Assembly (NCBI RefSeq): GCF_019192735.1
Contig: NZ_JAHTKP010000059.1
Location: forward strand, 1-48,851
Direction: 5' to 3'
Length of the DNA stretch: 48,851 nt
Source: Kitasatospora aureofaciens
GTDB lineage: Bacteria; Actinomycetota; Actinomycetes; Streptomycetales; Streptomycetaceae
Part shown: positions 1-7,537 of the stretch, one piece after another
Layout of the letters: the number at the start of each line of letters is the position of its first letter
How positions within the stretch are numbered: position 1 is the first letter of the stretch
The notes under the pieces: generated by a model
Databases searched by the model: none
The model's input: the letters and a program-made list of their open reading frames with translations, nothing else
What the model was told of the DNA's origin: nothing
Program-made: the position numbers and the translations under genes

Positions 1-242
1 CGCCCGACGGATGACCCGGCGCAAGTCGAGCACCGAACTGGTGCTCGCCCGACAGGCCGCCTGCTGATCACCCACCAGCCGACCCACCAGGCCAGCACAC
101 CCCGACGTCAATTTCTCCCAACGCCGTTAGCCCTACCCGGGGGCTGGGGGGGGGTAGCGGGATCGCCCCGGACGGCCGGCTCCGGGCACGCCGGGTCCAG
201 CACATACCGCTGGATTCCCAACGATTCCACAGGAGTTGGCTC

Positions 243-515
243 GTGCGTGAACAGGCACGGCAGAGGCTGCGTTCGTCCGGACGGCGACGGGATGGTCGGC
301 GCAGGGCCCTGGCGGCCGCGGCCGCGGTGGCCGTCGGGGTCATGACGGCGGGTGCCCTGGCGCCGCCCGCGGCGTTCGCCTCCGCCAGGCCGGATTCCGT
401 TCAGCAGAGCCTGGACGTGCTGGTGCGTGACGACGGCGTGCCCGCCGCGCCGGCGAGCGTCACGGGCCGCGACGGCCGGCGTAACCTCCGCGGACGTACG
501 GCGTTTGTCCCATAG
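243..515 (+). pseudogene. Truncated secreted serine hydrolase (N-terminal remnant)
   Basis: The 90-codon frame starts with GTG and encodes an Arg-rich n-region, an Ala/Val hydrophobic segment (about residues 22-45) and an Ala-Phe-Ala signal-peptidase-like site. The next segment, RPDSVQQSLDVLVRDDGVPA, resembles the mature start of secreted beta-lactamase-fold serine hydrolases (D-Ala-D-Ala carboxypeptidase-like), which are usually 350-400 residues. Homology fades after about residue 80 and the frame stops. The SxxK and later motifs are absent, so it should be inactive. It stops 33 bases before the next gene, which suggests a deletion that removed the body of the gene. Confidence 0.6.
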
Positions 516-548
516 TCCGACCGACTTATGGTCTGAGGGGAAGCCGCT

Positions 549-1853
549 ATGGCCACTGTGCCGTACCAGAGTTCTGCCGACACCGCCGAGAGGCTGATCG
601 CCGAGGCGATGAGGCAGGGCACCAGCCATCTGGCGACCGGGCTCGACGCGCCTCCGGGGACGTACCTGCGGATCGGGGGCAGGGATCTGGTCAACTTCGG
701 TACCTGCGGCTATCTCTCCCTCGAACAGGACGAGCGGATCCGGCGTGGAGCCGTCGACGCGACCGAGCGCTTCGGCGTTCAGTTCTCGATCTCCCGGTCG
801 TACGTGGCTTCCGGACTGAACCTCGAACTCGAAGCGCTGCTGAGGGAGATGTACGCAGATCACCCCGTGCTGGTGTACTCCTCGACGTCGCTGTGCCACA
901 TCTCCGTGCTGCCGACGCTGATGGCGGCCGGCGACACGGCCGTGCTGGACCAGCAGGTCCACTTCAGTGTCCAGACGGCCGCCCAACTCGTCCGGCAGCA
1001 GGGGGTCGAGCTCGCGATGGTGCGGCACAACGACCTGGACGCGCTCGAGCGGCGACTCCGGCGTTCGCCGTCCACCGGCCGGAAGGTCTGGTACCTGATC
1101 GACGGCGTGTACTCGATGTTCGGTGACGTCGCACCGATCGAGGACCTCGCCCGGCTGCTGGAGACGTACCCTGCGCTGCACCTCTACGTCGACGATGCGC
1201 ACGGCATGAGCTGGTTCGGGCGACACGGCGCGGGCTACGTCTTCGAGAAGCTCGGGCGACGTCTGAGCGAGCGCGTGGTACTCATCTCGACACTCGCCAA
1301 GGGCTTCGGGACCATCGGCGGCGTCGCCGTGTTTCCCACCGAGGAGCTGTGCGGCCGGGTCCGGATCAACGGGGGGCCACTGATGTACTCCCACCCGCTG
1401 CCACCTCCGATGCTGGGGGCGGCGATCGCCTCGGCGCGGATCCATCTCTCCGACCGCATCGAAGCCCTGCAGGCCGAACTGGCGGAGCGCCGGGAGTACT
1501 GCAACGAGCTCCTCACCGCATCCGGCCTGCCCGTCGTCTCCGACCCCGGGACACCGATCTACTTCATCGCACTCGGCGAGCCCGAGGTGAGTTACAGCAT
1601 GGTGCGGCGCATGCTCGACGAGGGGTTCTACGTGAACCAGTCGTCCTTCCCCGTCGTTCCCCTCAAGAAGTCGGGCCTGCGCTTCACACTCACCCGGCAC
1701 GTCGACCGCCACCACATCCGGGGCCTGATCGAGGCCGTGGCACGCCATTTCCCGCAGGCTCTCCAGGAAGCCGGCCGCACGATGACCGACGTCCGGGCCG
1801 CCTTCGGACGCATGCTGCCCGAGGCCGGTGCGAAACCGGCCCGGACGGGTTGA
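549..1853 (+). CDS. Alpha-oxoamine synthase family PLP enzyme (AONS/CqsA-like)
   Basis: This 434-residue protein is a fold-type I PLP enzyme of the alpha-oxoamine synthase group, which condense an acyl-CoA or acyl-ACP with an amino acid and lose CO2. Visible motifs are FGTCGYLSL near residue 55, the DDAHGMSWFGRHG segment (PLP-binding Asp) near 215, and STLAKGFG with the Schiff-base lysine at K251. The ATG follows GAGGGG at a good distance. It stands alone: no biotin genes and no acyl carrier protein are adjacent, so its substrate cannot be read from context. A CqsA-like signal synthase or an aminoketone-forming enzyme is possible. The two-component genes downstream are 230 bases away and may be unrelated. 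Confidence 0.8.
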   Translation: MATVPYQSSADTAERLIAEAMRQGTSHLATGLDAPPGTYLRIGGRDLVNFGTCGYLSLEQDERIRRGAVDATERFGVQFSISRSYVASGLNLELEALLREMYADHPVLVYSSTSLCHISVLPTLMAAGDTAVLDQQVHFSVQTAAQLVRQQGVELAMVRHNDLDALERRLRRSPSTGRKVWYLIDGVYSMFGDVAPIEDLARLLETYPALHLYVDDAHGMSWFGRHGAGYVFEKLGRRLSERVVLISTLAKGFGTIGGVAVFPTEELCGRVRINGGPLMYSHPLPPPMLGAAIASARIHLSDRIEALQAELAERREYCNELLTASGLPVVSDPGTPIYFIALGEPEVSYSMVRRMLDEGFYVNQSSFPVVPLKKSGLRFTLTRHVDRHHIRGLIEAVARHFPQALQEAGRTMTDVRAAFGRMLPEAGAKPARTG

Positions 1854-1930
1854 CCGGCTAGATCGGCTGTCAGGGGGAGCCGGACGGATCGACGTCCGTG
1901 CAGTGCCGGGCGGCCGTCGGCGGGCCGTCC

Positions 1931-1967
1931 GGCAGGCGGGTCAGAGACCGGCAGGCGGTCAGAGACC
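1931..1967. repeat. Tandem duplication of an 18-19 bp unit
   Basis: Two adjacent copies of GGCAGGCGG(G)TCAGAGACC lie in the 230-base gap between the PLP enzyme gene and the response regulator gene. The first copy has one extra G. No function is evident. Confidence 0.6.
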
Positions 1968-2083
1968 GGCCGGCGCCGTGGTGGCGTCTGCCGCCTCGGC
2001 CTGTGTTCCGGTGTCCTCCGGCGGGAGCTCGTCCCGGCGGGTGATGGGGCGGACCCGGGTGGCGCGGTGGCGATACTGGAGCG

Positions 2084-2749
2084 GTGACTGTGTACCGGAT
2101 CCTCGTGGTGGAGGACGATCCAGGGCTCCGCGGGGTCCTTGTGCGGGGCCTGCAGGAGGAAGCCTTCGACGTGCTGGTGGCTGCCGACGGCGCTGGGGCG
2201 CTGCGCGGCGCCGACCCGTCCGTGGACGCCGTCGTGCTCGACATCGGCCTGCCGGACTCCGACGGGCGTGATGTCTGCCAGGCCCTCAGGGCCCGGGGCG
2301 TCGATGCGCCTGTGATCTTCCTCACCGCCTACGACGGGCTGGTGGACCGCCTGTCCGGCTTCTCCGCCGGCGGGGACGACTACCTCTCCAAGCCCTTCCA
2401 CGTCGCCGAGCTGGCCGCCCGGCTGCGGGCCGCGCTGCGGCGGGCGGGCAAGAACCCCACCGTCCAAGCGGCCGGGCTGCGCCTCGATCCCGCCCGGTTC
2501 GTGCTGGAAGGACCGGGCGGTGAGGTGGCCCTGACCCCGACGGAGTTCCGCCTGCTCGGCTGCCTGATGGCCGCGCCCGGCACCGTCGTGCGCCGCCGCG
2601 CCCTGCTGCGGGCCGGCTGGCCGGAGGGCGCGATCGTCACCGACAACACGCTCGACCAGTACCTGGCACGGCTGCGCCGCAAGCTCCGGGACGCCGGCGG
2701 GACGGCCGGTATCGGCACCGTCCGCGGCGTGGGATACCGGTACGCATGA
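2084..2749 (+). CDS. OmpR/PhoB-family response regulator
   Basis: A 221-residue two-domain regulator. The receiver domain (about 1-118) has the acidic pair at E10-D12, the phosphoacceptor D53 in VVLDIGLPDSDG, and the conserved lysine in YLSKPF near 102. The C-terminal winged helix (about 125-221) has the family signature LTPTEFRLLGCLM and ends VRGVGYRYA. The start is GTG. Its stop overlaps the start of the histidine kinase gene by four bases, so the two are translationally coupled and form one two-component system acting as a cytoplasmic transcription factor. Target genes cannot be deduced. Confidence 0.95.
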   Translation: MTVYRILVVEDDPGLRGVLVRGLQEEAFDVLVAADGAGALRGADPSVDAVVLDIGLPDSDGRDVCQALRARGVDAPVIFLTAYDGLVDRLSGFSAGGDDYLSKPFHVAELAARLRAALRRAGKNPTVQAAGLRLDPARFVLEGPGGEVALTPTEFRLLGCLMAAPGTVVRRRALLRAGWPEGAIVTDNTLDQYLARLRRKLRDAGGTAGIGTVRGVGYRYA

Positions 2750-4161
2750 GGATGTTCCGCCAGCTCACGGGGCTCCGGCCAACCACGCTGCGGCCCACGA
2801 TCCTCCGGCCCACGATCCTCCGGCCCACGACTCTGCGCGGGCGGCTCGCGCTCGCCGCCCTGGCGACCAGCGTGCTGTGGGTCTCGGTGGCCACGGCCGC
2901 CTTCAACGCGCTGCTCGGCTCGCAGCTGCGCGCCCAGGCCGACGACGTGCTGCGCACCCGGGCCGACGCGGTCGTCGCCACCGTCGAACCCGGGGCCGGC
3001 GGCTTCGTGGTCAGGGATCCCACCGACGACACCGCCCTGGACGCCGGCGTGTGGATCTTCGAAGGTGCCAGGCCGATCGAGCAGCCGACGGCATCCCCCG
3101 CCCTGGACGCCGCAGCGCGCAAGCTTGCCGGCCGGGCGACGGCCGCAGTGGTCGAGGACCACGGCTCCTACCGACTGTGCGCCGTCCCCGTCCTCGACGC
3201 CGGCCGGAAGGTCGGGACCGTCGTGACCGCCCTGTCGGCCAGCCCCTACCGGGCGACCGCCCGTACCGCCCTGATCGGCTCCATCGCCCTGGCAGTGCTC
3301 CTGGTGGCGGGGATCTACCTGCTGTCGCGGCGCATGGTCGCCCGGGCACTGCGCCCCGTCACGGCGATGAGCGAGCAGGCGGCGGAATGGAGCGGGACGG
3401 ACATCTCCCAACGCTTCGGATCCGCTCCCCGCCCCGTGGAACTCGCGGCACTGGCCAACCGCCTGGACGAGCTCCTCGACCGGCTGGCTGCCGTCGTCCG
3501 CCACGAGCAGCAGCTGTCCAACGAGCTGTCCCACGAACTGCGCACGCCGCTGGCCCGAGTCGTTGCCGAGGCGGAATGGCTGCTGCGCCGCAGCCGGGGC
3601 GCCGAGGACCGCGAGCGGTCGCAGCGCGCGATCGCGGCCGACGCGGCGGCCATGCAGGAGATCTGCCGGACGCTGCTGACCGAGGCGCGGGCCGGCTCGC
3701 CGCGGGCCTCGGGCCGGAGCGAGCTGCTGCCCATCGTCGAAGCCGTGGCCGAGGCCGCCGGACAGGGCCGACCCGCTCCGGTGATCACGGTCACCGCCGA
3801 TGCGTCCCTTCCGGTCGTGGCGGTCGGCGTGCCGGCCGGCATCGTCGAACGCATCCTGGCCCCCTTGGTCGACAACGCCCGGCGCCACGGCCGCCACCGG
3901 ATCGGCATCGCGGTGAGCGGCGGGCCGGCCAACGCGCGGGTGGTCGTGACCGACGACGGCGAGGGCGTGCCGGGGGAGGTCGCGGGCATCGGTGAGGCGG
4001 TCTTCGCCCCGGGCTTCCGCGGCGACCCCGAGGACGGGCACGACGGGGCAGGCCTCGGCCTGGCCCTGGCGCGGCGACTGGCCAGGCAGGTCGGCGGCGA
4101 CGTGATCTGCGTCCCCGGCCCGGGCGGCGGGCGGTTCGAGGTCACCCTCCCGATGGGGTGA
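2746..4161 (+). CDS. Sensor histidine kinase (HAMP, HisKA, HATPase_c)
   Basis: A 471-residue membrane kinase that should phosphorylate the regulator encoded just upstream. After an unusual N-terminus, TM1 lies near residues 28-50, an extracytoplasmic sensor segment near 55-165, TM2 near 170-192 and a HAMP domain follows. The phosphoacceptor is H263 in LSHELRTPLARV. The ATP-binding domain has the N box LVDNARRHG, G1 DDGEGVP and G2 GAGLGLALARRLA. The cytoplasmic N-terminus carries four copies of a five-residue repeat RPT(T/I)L encoded by a 15-bp tandem DNA repeat. The signal sensed is unknown. Confidence 0.93.
   Translation: MRMFRQLTGLRPTTLRPTILRPTILRPTTLRGRLALAALATSVLWVSVATAAFNALLGSQLRAQADDVLRTRADAVVATVEPGAGGFVVRDPTDDTALDAGVWIFEGARPIEQPTASPALDAAARKLAGRATAAVVEDHGSYRLCAVPVLDAGRKVGTVVTALSASPYRATARTALIGSIALAVLLVAGIYLLSRRMVARALRPVTAMSEQAAEWSGTDISQRFGSAPRPVELAALANRLDELLDRLAAVVRHEQQLSNELSHELRTPLARVVAEAEWLLRRSRGAEDRERSQRAIAADAAAMQEICRTLLTEARAGSPRASGRSELLPIVEAVAEAAGQGRPAPVITVTADASLPVVAVGVPAGIVERILAPLVDNARRHGRHRIGIAVSGGPANARVVVTDDGEGVPGEVAGIGEAVFAPGFRGDPEDGHDGAGLGLALARRLARQVGGDVICVPGPGGGRFEVTLPMG
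2776..2835 (+). repeat. Four 15-bp tandem repeats inside the kinase gene
   Basis: The units are CGGCCAACCACGCTG, CGGCCCACGATCCTC twice, and CGGCCCACGACTCTG. Each is five codons and encodes RPTTL or RPTIL, so copy-number change keeps the frame. The repeat sits just before the first membrane segment. Confidence 0.85.
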
Positions 4162-4241
4162 GCACACCCACCGGACCGGCGGGCCGGCCTCGGGTCGCGG
4201 CCGTCTCCCGTGCCCTGGCCATGCGCCCAGGGCGCGGGCGG

Positions 4242-4265
4242 CAGTATCCGATACTGACTGTCAGT
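4242..4265. promoter_or_regulatory. Overlapping palindromes upstream of the 4334 gene
   Basis: CAGTATC-C-GATACTG is a perfect 15-bp palindrome (4242-4256). It overlaps a second perfect one, ACTGAC-T-GTCAGT (4253-4265). They lie about 70 bases before the ATG at 4334 and end about 80 bases after the kinase stop. GATACT could be a -10 hexamer. A dimeric repressor or activator operator is the simplest reading. Confidence 0.55.
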
Positions 4266-4333
4266 GGGGGATGACAGAGTGTGTGTCGGGGCGCGGTCAC
4301 CCTTAGGCCCCGCCTGACGCCGACGAGGCTGCG

Positions 4334-5047
4334 ATGGCCAGTTCCAGGAAGAAGTCCCCCCGCATCACGGTCACTTGTGCGCAGGAGGGGTGCGGAAAGA
4401 CCCAGGCGCTGCGCCCGTCGCGGCTCGCGCGCTGCGATGGGTACGTCTGCGGCCCGGCACACGGACCTGAGGTCCCTCCCGGCCCGGGGCTTGTGCGAGA
4501 ACTCGTCATGGGCGCCGCGGGTGGCTTCTGGGGCTGGCGCGACGTCCCGGCGGACGGCGAGCTGCGGACCACTGCGCAACGGGCGCATCGACTGGGTCTT
4601 TTCGCCCTGGCCCAGGCCGTGCCCGCGGGCCAGGTGGAGGAGCTGGTCCACGGTCTTGTCGGGCCGTGCGGGCCCGGCAGCCGGAGCATTCTGACGGTCA
4701 ATGAGATGAGTACCGGGGTCGGGGTGGACGAGACCGGCTGTCTGGAGATCGAGCTGCCGAACGTGGCTGCCGCCTTGCGCTTCATGCTGGACCAGGGCCA
4801 CACCGCCGGAGTCCTGCTGCGCACCTTCACCGACCGCACCGCCTACACCACCGAGACGGGGTACCCGATTCCCGTGAAGGAGCTCCGAGGCTGGGCCCTG
4901 CGCGGAGGCCGGCTGCTCCCCCTCACCGCGGCCGAGGTCGTCGACGCGCACTGCACGGAGGCCGAAACCGGCGAGCCCCTGCCACCCGAGCGCGGCGTCA
5001 CCTACCGGGACGCCTGGGAGGTGACCTGCCCGGCTCCGCCGACCTGA
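4334..5047 (+). CDS. Unknown protein, 237 residues
   Basis: I do not recognise a family. The ATG follows GACGAGG. The N-terminus is basic (MASSRKKSPR) and contains TCAQEGCGKT and a further Cys at about residue 39, which could be a small zinc-binding knuckle. The middle is ordinary soluble protein without membrane segments. The C-terminal half contains RTFTDRTAYTTETGYPIPVK and ends with several Pro residues. Codon use is normal for the window, so it is probably expressed. Its promoter region has two overlapping palindromes. A short zinc-finger-like start suggests nucleic acid or protein binding, but this is only a guess. Confidence 0.75.
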   Translation: MASSRKKSPRITVTCAQEGCGKTQALRPSRLARCDGYVCGPAHGPEVPPGPGLVRELVMGAAGGFWGWRDVPADGELRTTAQRAHRLGLFALAQAVPAGQVEELVHGLVGPCGPGSRSILTVNEMSTGVGVDETGCLEIELPNVAAALRFMLDQGHTAGVLLRTFTDRTAYTTETGYPIPVKELRGWALRGGRLLPLTAAEVVDAHCTEAETGEPLPPERGVTYRDAWEVTCPAPPT

Positions 5048-5282
5048 GGGATCGCATCAGGGGTCTGGCTGCGGGGTCAGGTCGGCGAGAGGGTGGTCCA
5101 GGACCAGTAGGACGGAGTAGCACGCGGTGAGACCGGCCCGCTTGGTGTGATCCTGCTTCTCCACCCGTCTGGCTGCGGGATTCCTGCAAATTCGCGCCCT
5201 GTCGTGAGCGACATCGGAGTGTGGTCGTAAGCGCCGGGTGTTCAGGTGCCCGGGTATCGCCGCCAAGGGAGTGTGCACAGAC

Positions 5283-6191
5283 ATGCCGATCGACCCGATC
5301 ATCCAGAAGATGCTTGAAGGTGTGCCGGAGATCGACTTCGACACGGTCTCGCCGCAGGAGCTGCGCAAGTCCAATATCGCGAGCGCGGCGGCGCTGCCGC
5401 GTACCGTCGAGCTGCCGCGCATCGAGGACCGGATCGTGAACGGGGTGGACGTGCGGGTGTACTGGCCGCAGGCCGAGGCGGGCGGGCTGCCCGTGGTCGT
5501 CTACTACCACGGCGGCGGCTTCTTCATGGGCAACCTCGACACCCAGGACAACCTCGCGCGGTCCATCGCGGCCCAGGTCGGCGCCATCGTGGTCTCGGTG
5601 GACTACCGGCTCGCACCCGAGCACCCGTATCCCGCCGCAGTCGAGGACGCCTTCGCGGCGCTGAGCTGGGTCGGGCAGCACGCCGCCGAACTCGGCGGCG
5701 ACCCGGCGCGGATCGCGGTCGCCGGGGACTCCGCCGGCGGCAACCTCGCCGCCATGGTGGCGATCCGCGCCCGCGACACCGGCGGCCCGGCGCTGCGGTT
5801 CCAACTGCTCTGGTACCCGGCGACCGCGCTCGACCTGTCGCTGCCGTCGGAGACGGAGAACGCCGACGCGCCCGTGCTGCCCAGGCGGGCAGCGGAGTTG
5901 AGCATGCAGTGGTACCTCGCGGGCCTGGATGCGAAGGCTCTGGGTGCTGCGCCGGTGGACGCCGCCAGTCTCGCGGGGCTGCCGCCCGCATACATCGCCA
6001 CCGTGCAGGGCGACGCACTGCGCGACGAGGGCCTGCGCTACGTCGAGCTGCTGCGGGCGGCCGGCGTCCCGGTCGAACACCGCAACCACGACGACCTGGT
6101 CCACGCCTTCACCGGGCTCGCTCCGGTGGTCCCCTCCGCGGCCAAGGCGGTTGAGGTGTCGCTGGTCAGCCTCACGGCCGCGCTGCAGTAG
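5283..6191 (+). CDS. HSL-type alpha/beta hydrolase (esterase/lipase family IV)
   Basis: A 302-residue cytoplasmic esterase of the hormone-sensitive-lipase family. It has the oxyanion motif YYHGGGFF (from H76), the nucleophile S150 in GDSAGG, an acid near residue 244 in QGDALRDEG, and the catalytic H274 in DLVHAF. Length is typical for the family. The chosen ATG has AAGGGA upstream; an in-frame GTG lies slightly earlier. It is convergent with the Lrp gene at 6381, and a large hairpin separates them. Natural substrate unknown; short-chain esters are usual. Confidence 0.9.
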   Translation: MPIDPIIQKMLEGVPEIDFDTVSPQELRKSNIASAAALPRTVELPRIEDRIVNGVDVRVYWPQAEAGGLPVVVYYHGGGFFMGNLDTQDNLARSIAAQVGAIVVSVDYRLAPEHPYPAAVEDAFAALSWVGQHAAELGGDPARIAVAGDSAGGNLAAMVAIRARDTGGPALRFQLLWYPATALDLSLPSETENADAPVLPRRAAELSMQWYLAGLDAKALGAAPVDAASLAGLPPAYIATVQGDALRDEGLRYVELLRAAGVPVEHRNHDDLVHAFTGLAPVVPSAAKAVEVSLVSLTAALQ

Positions 6192-6246
6192 CGGCCGAGC
6201 CCGAGGCGGGCTGATCCACGGCCGGGTGACGTTCAGGCCGAATCGT

Positions 6247-6299
6247 GAAGCTCCAGGTGGGTGTGGCGACTTGAAGTCGCTTGCCTCACCTGGAGCTTC
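6247..6299. terminator. Large two-part hairpin between convergent genes
   Basis: Outer arms GAAGCTCCAGGTG (6247-6259) and CACCTGGAGCTTC (6287-6299) pair perfectly over 13 bp. Inside an internal loop, GCGACTT (6266-6272) pairs with AAGTCGC (6274-6280). It lies between the ends of the esterase gene and the Lrp gene, so a bidirectional terminator is likely. There is no T-run, which is common in actinobacteria. Confidence 0.65.
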
Positions 6300-6380
6300 G
6301 ACGTGCTGCCGGCTGCTGGGAGTTGGCCGGATTGATCACCGACGTGCCATCCAGACCGCAGCACTGCTGTTGATGACCAG

Positions 6381-7424
6381 TCAGCCAGGGGTGCCTGTGG
6401 GCTCGCACCAGACGTCAGGGGCGACGACACCGAGGGAGCGGCCGTGCGGGTCGAGGGTGTGGCCGAGCAGCTTGTCGTGGCGCAGGGTGATCTCGCGCTG
6501 GACGACGTCGAGGGTGGGGTGGGCGGCGGCGAGGTGTGCCTCGAAGCGGACAACGTCGGCCACGGAGTGGAGGCTGGCCTGCAGGATGAGGTTGTGGGGG
6601 CCGCTGATGGCGGCGCAGTTGCGGGTCTCGGGGAGCCGGACGAGGGCGTGGCCGATGTCGGGCAGGTCGGCAGGTGGGACCTTGGCGCGGAAGGTGACGG
6701 CGACGGGCCAGCCGCCGAGGGGGCGGGCGAAGTCGCAGCGGAAGCGCAGCAGGCCGAGTCGGGTGAGCTGGTCGATGCGCCGCTTCACCGTGGAGGTGCT
6801 GGTGCCCACGGCGGCGGCCAGGGACTGGTAGGAGGCCCGGCCGTCGTGGGCGAGATGGCCCAGGAGTGTGCGGTCGAACGCGGTGATCTCCTGGGGTCCT
6901 TGTCCGGCGCTCAGGGGGCGGGCTGGCGTGGCGAGTTGGGCGCTCTGGGTGGGTGCGAGGGCGTCGATGCGCCAGTGGCCGCCCTCGGTGAACATGTGCG
7001 TGATGATCCGGGCGTGGACGGCGGTGACGCCGGGGATGGCCTGCAGGACGTCGAGGGTGTAGCGGGACAGGGCGCGCAGGTCGGCTGCGGCCACCGTGGC
7101 GAGGAGGGAGTGGTCGCCGGCCGAGCGCTCGATGGTGAGCATGTGCGGGTGAGCGCAGAGCGTGCGGACGACGCCGTCGGTGCTGCCCGAAAGACAGTCG
7201 ATCTCGACGAAGGCGGCGCAGACCTGGTCGCAGATCCTCGGGCCGGGCGAGAGTCCGATCCATGCCTGGCCACGCTCGGCCAGGCGGCTCCAGCGCCTGG
7301 CCACCGTGACCGGATCCACGTCGAGAGCGCGGCCGAGATCGGTCCAGGAGCCACGCGGTTGCAGCTGCAAGGCGTGGATGAGCGCCAACTCGTCCTCGCT
7401 CAGCAGCCTGGCGTCATCCTGCAT
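6381..7424 (-). CDS. Lrp/AsnC-family regulator with duplicated units
   Basis: A 347-residue protein containing two Lrp-like units. The first HTH is near residues 10-55 (LSEDELALIHALQ ... DVDPVTVARRW) and is followed by a ligand-binding RAM-like domain. The second HTH is near 170-215 (FDRTLLGHLAHDGRASYQSL ... TSTSTVKRRI), again followed by an effector domain. Single-unit Lrp proteins are about 150 residues, so this is the double form common in Streptomyces. I chose the ATG at 7424 because GGGGGCC precedes it; an upstream in-frame start lacks that. It is divergent from the hydroxy-acid oxidase gene and probably controls it. Confidence 0.85.
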   Translation of the reverse strand: MQDDARLLSEDELALIHALQLQPRGSWTDLGRALDVDPVTVARRWSRLAERGQAWIGLSPGPRICDQVCAAFVEIDCLSGSTDGVVRTLCAHPHMLTIERSAGDHSLLATVAAADLRALSRYTLDVLQAIPGVTAVHARIITHMFTEGGHWRIDALAPTQSAQLATPARPLSAGQGPQEITAFDRTLLGHLAHDGRASYQSLAAAVGTSTSTVKRRIDQLTRLGLLRFRCDFARPLGGWPVAVTFRAKVPPADLPDIGHALVRLPETRNCAAISGPHNLILQASLHSVADVVRFEAHLAAAHPTLDVVQREITLRHDKLLGHTLDPHGRSLGVVAPDVWCEPTGTPG

Positions 7425-7441
7425 CTGGCCCCCGCATGTGC

Positions 7442-7494
7442 GAGATTCCTGCGTTTCCACAGCGTTCGCTGACCAGTCTTGCACGCTGAATCTC
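7442..7494. promoter_or_regulatory. Divergent promoter region with spaced inverted repeat
   Basis: GAGATTC (7442-7448) and GAATCTC (7488-7494) are inverted copies in the 113-base gap between the divergent Lrp gene and oxidase gene. The 39-base spacing would suit two sites bound by an Lrp oligomer that bends DNA. Chance occurrence is possible. Confidence 0.3.
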
Positions 7495-7537
7495 AGAGCA
7501 CCGGTTCAGCCGGGCGCAGAGACGAAAGGACTGCAGT

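Noticed and set aside
2..67. Open tail of 21 codons ending at a TGA, possibly the 3' end of a gene from outside the window
   Set aside because: Too short to recognise; it reads ARRMTRRKSSTELVLARQAA, which shows no clear family.
5057..5282. Minus-strand open frame upstream of the esterase gene
   Set aside because: No recognisable motif; most of it overlaps the esterase promoter region and start.
6247..6299. Integron attC site
   Set aside because: No integrase or cassette structure is nearby and the core-site sequences are absent; a terminator is simpler.
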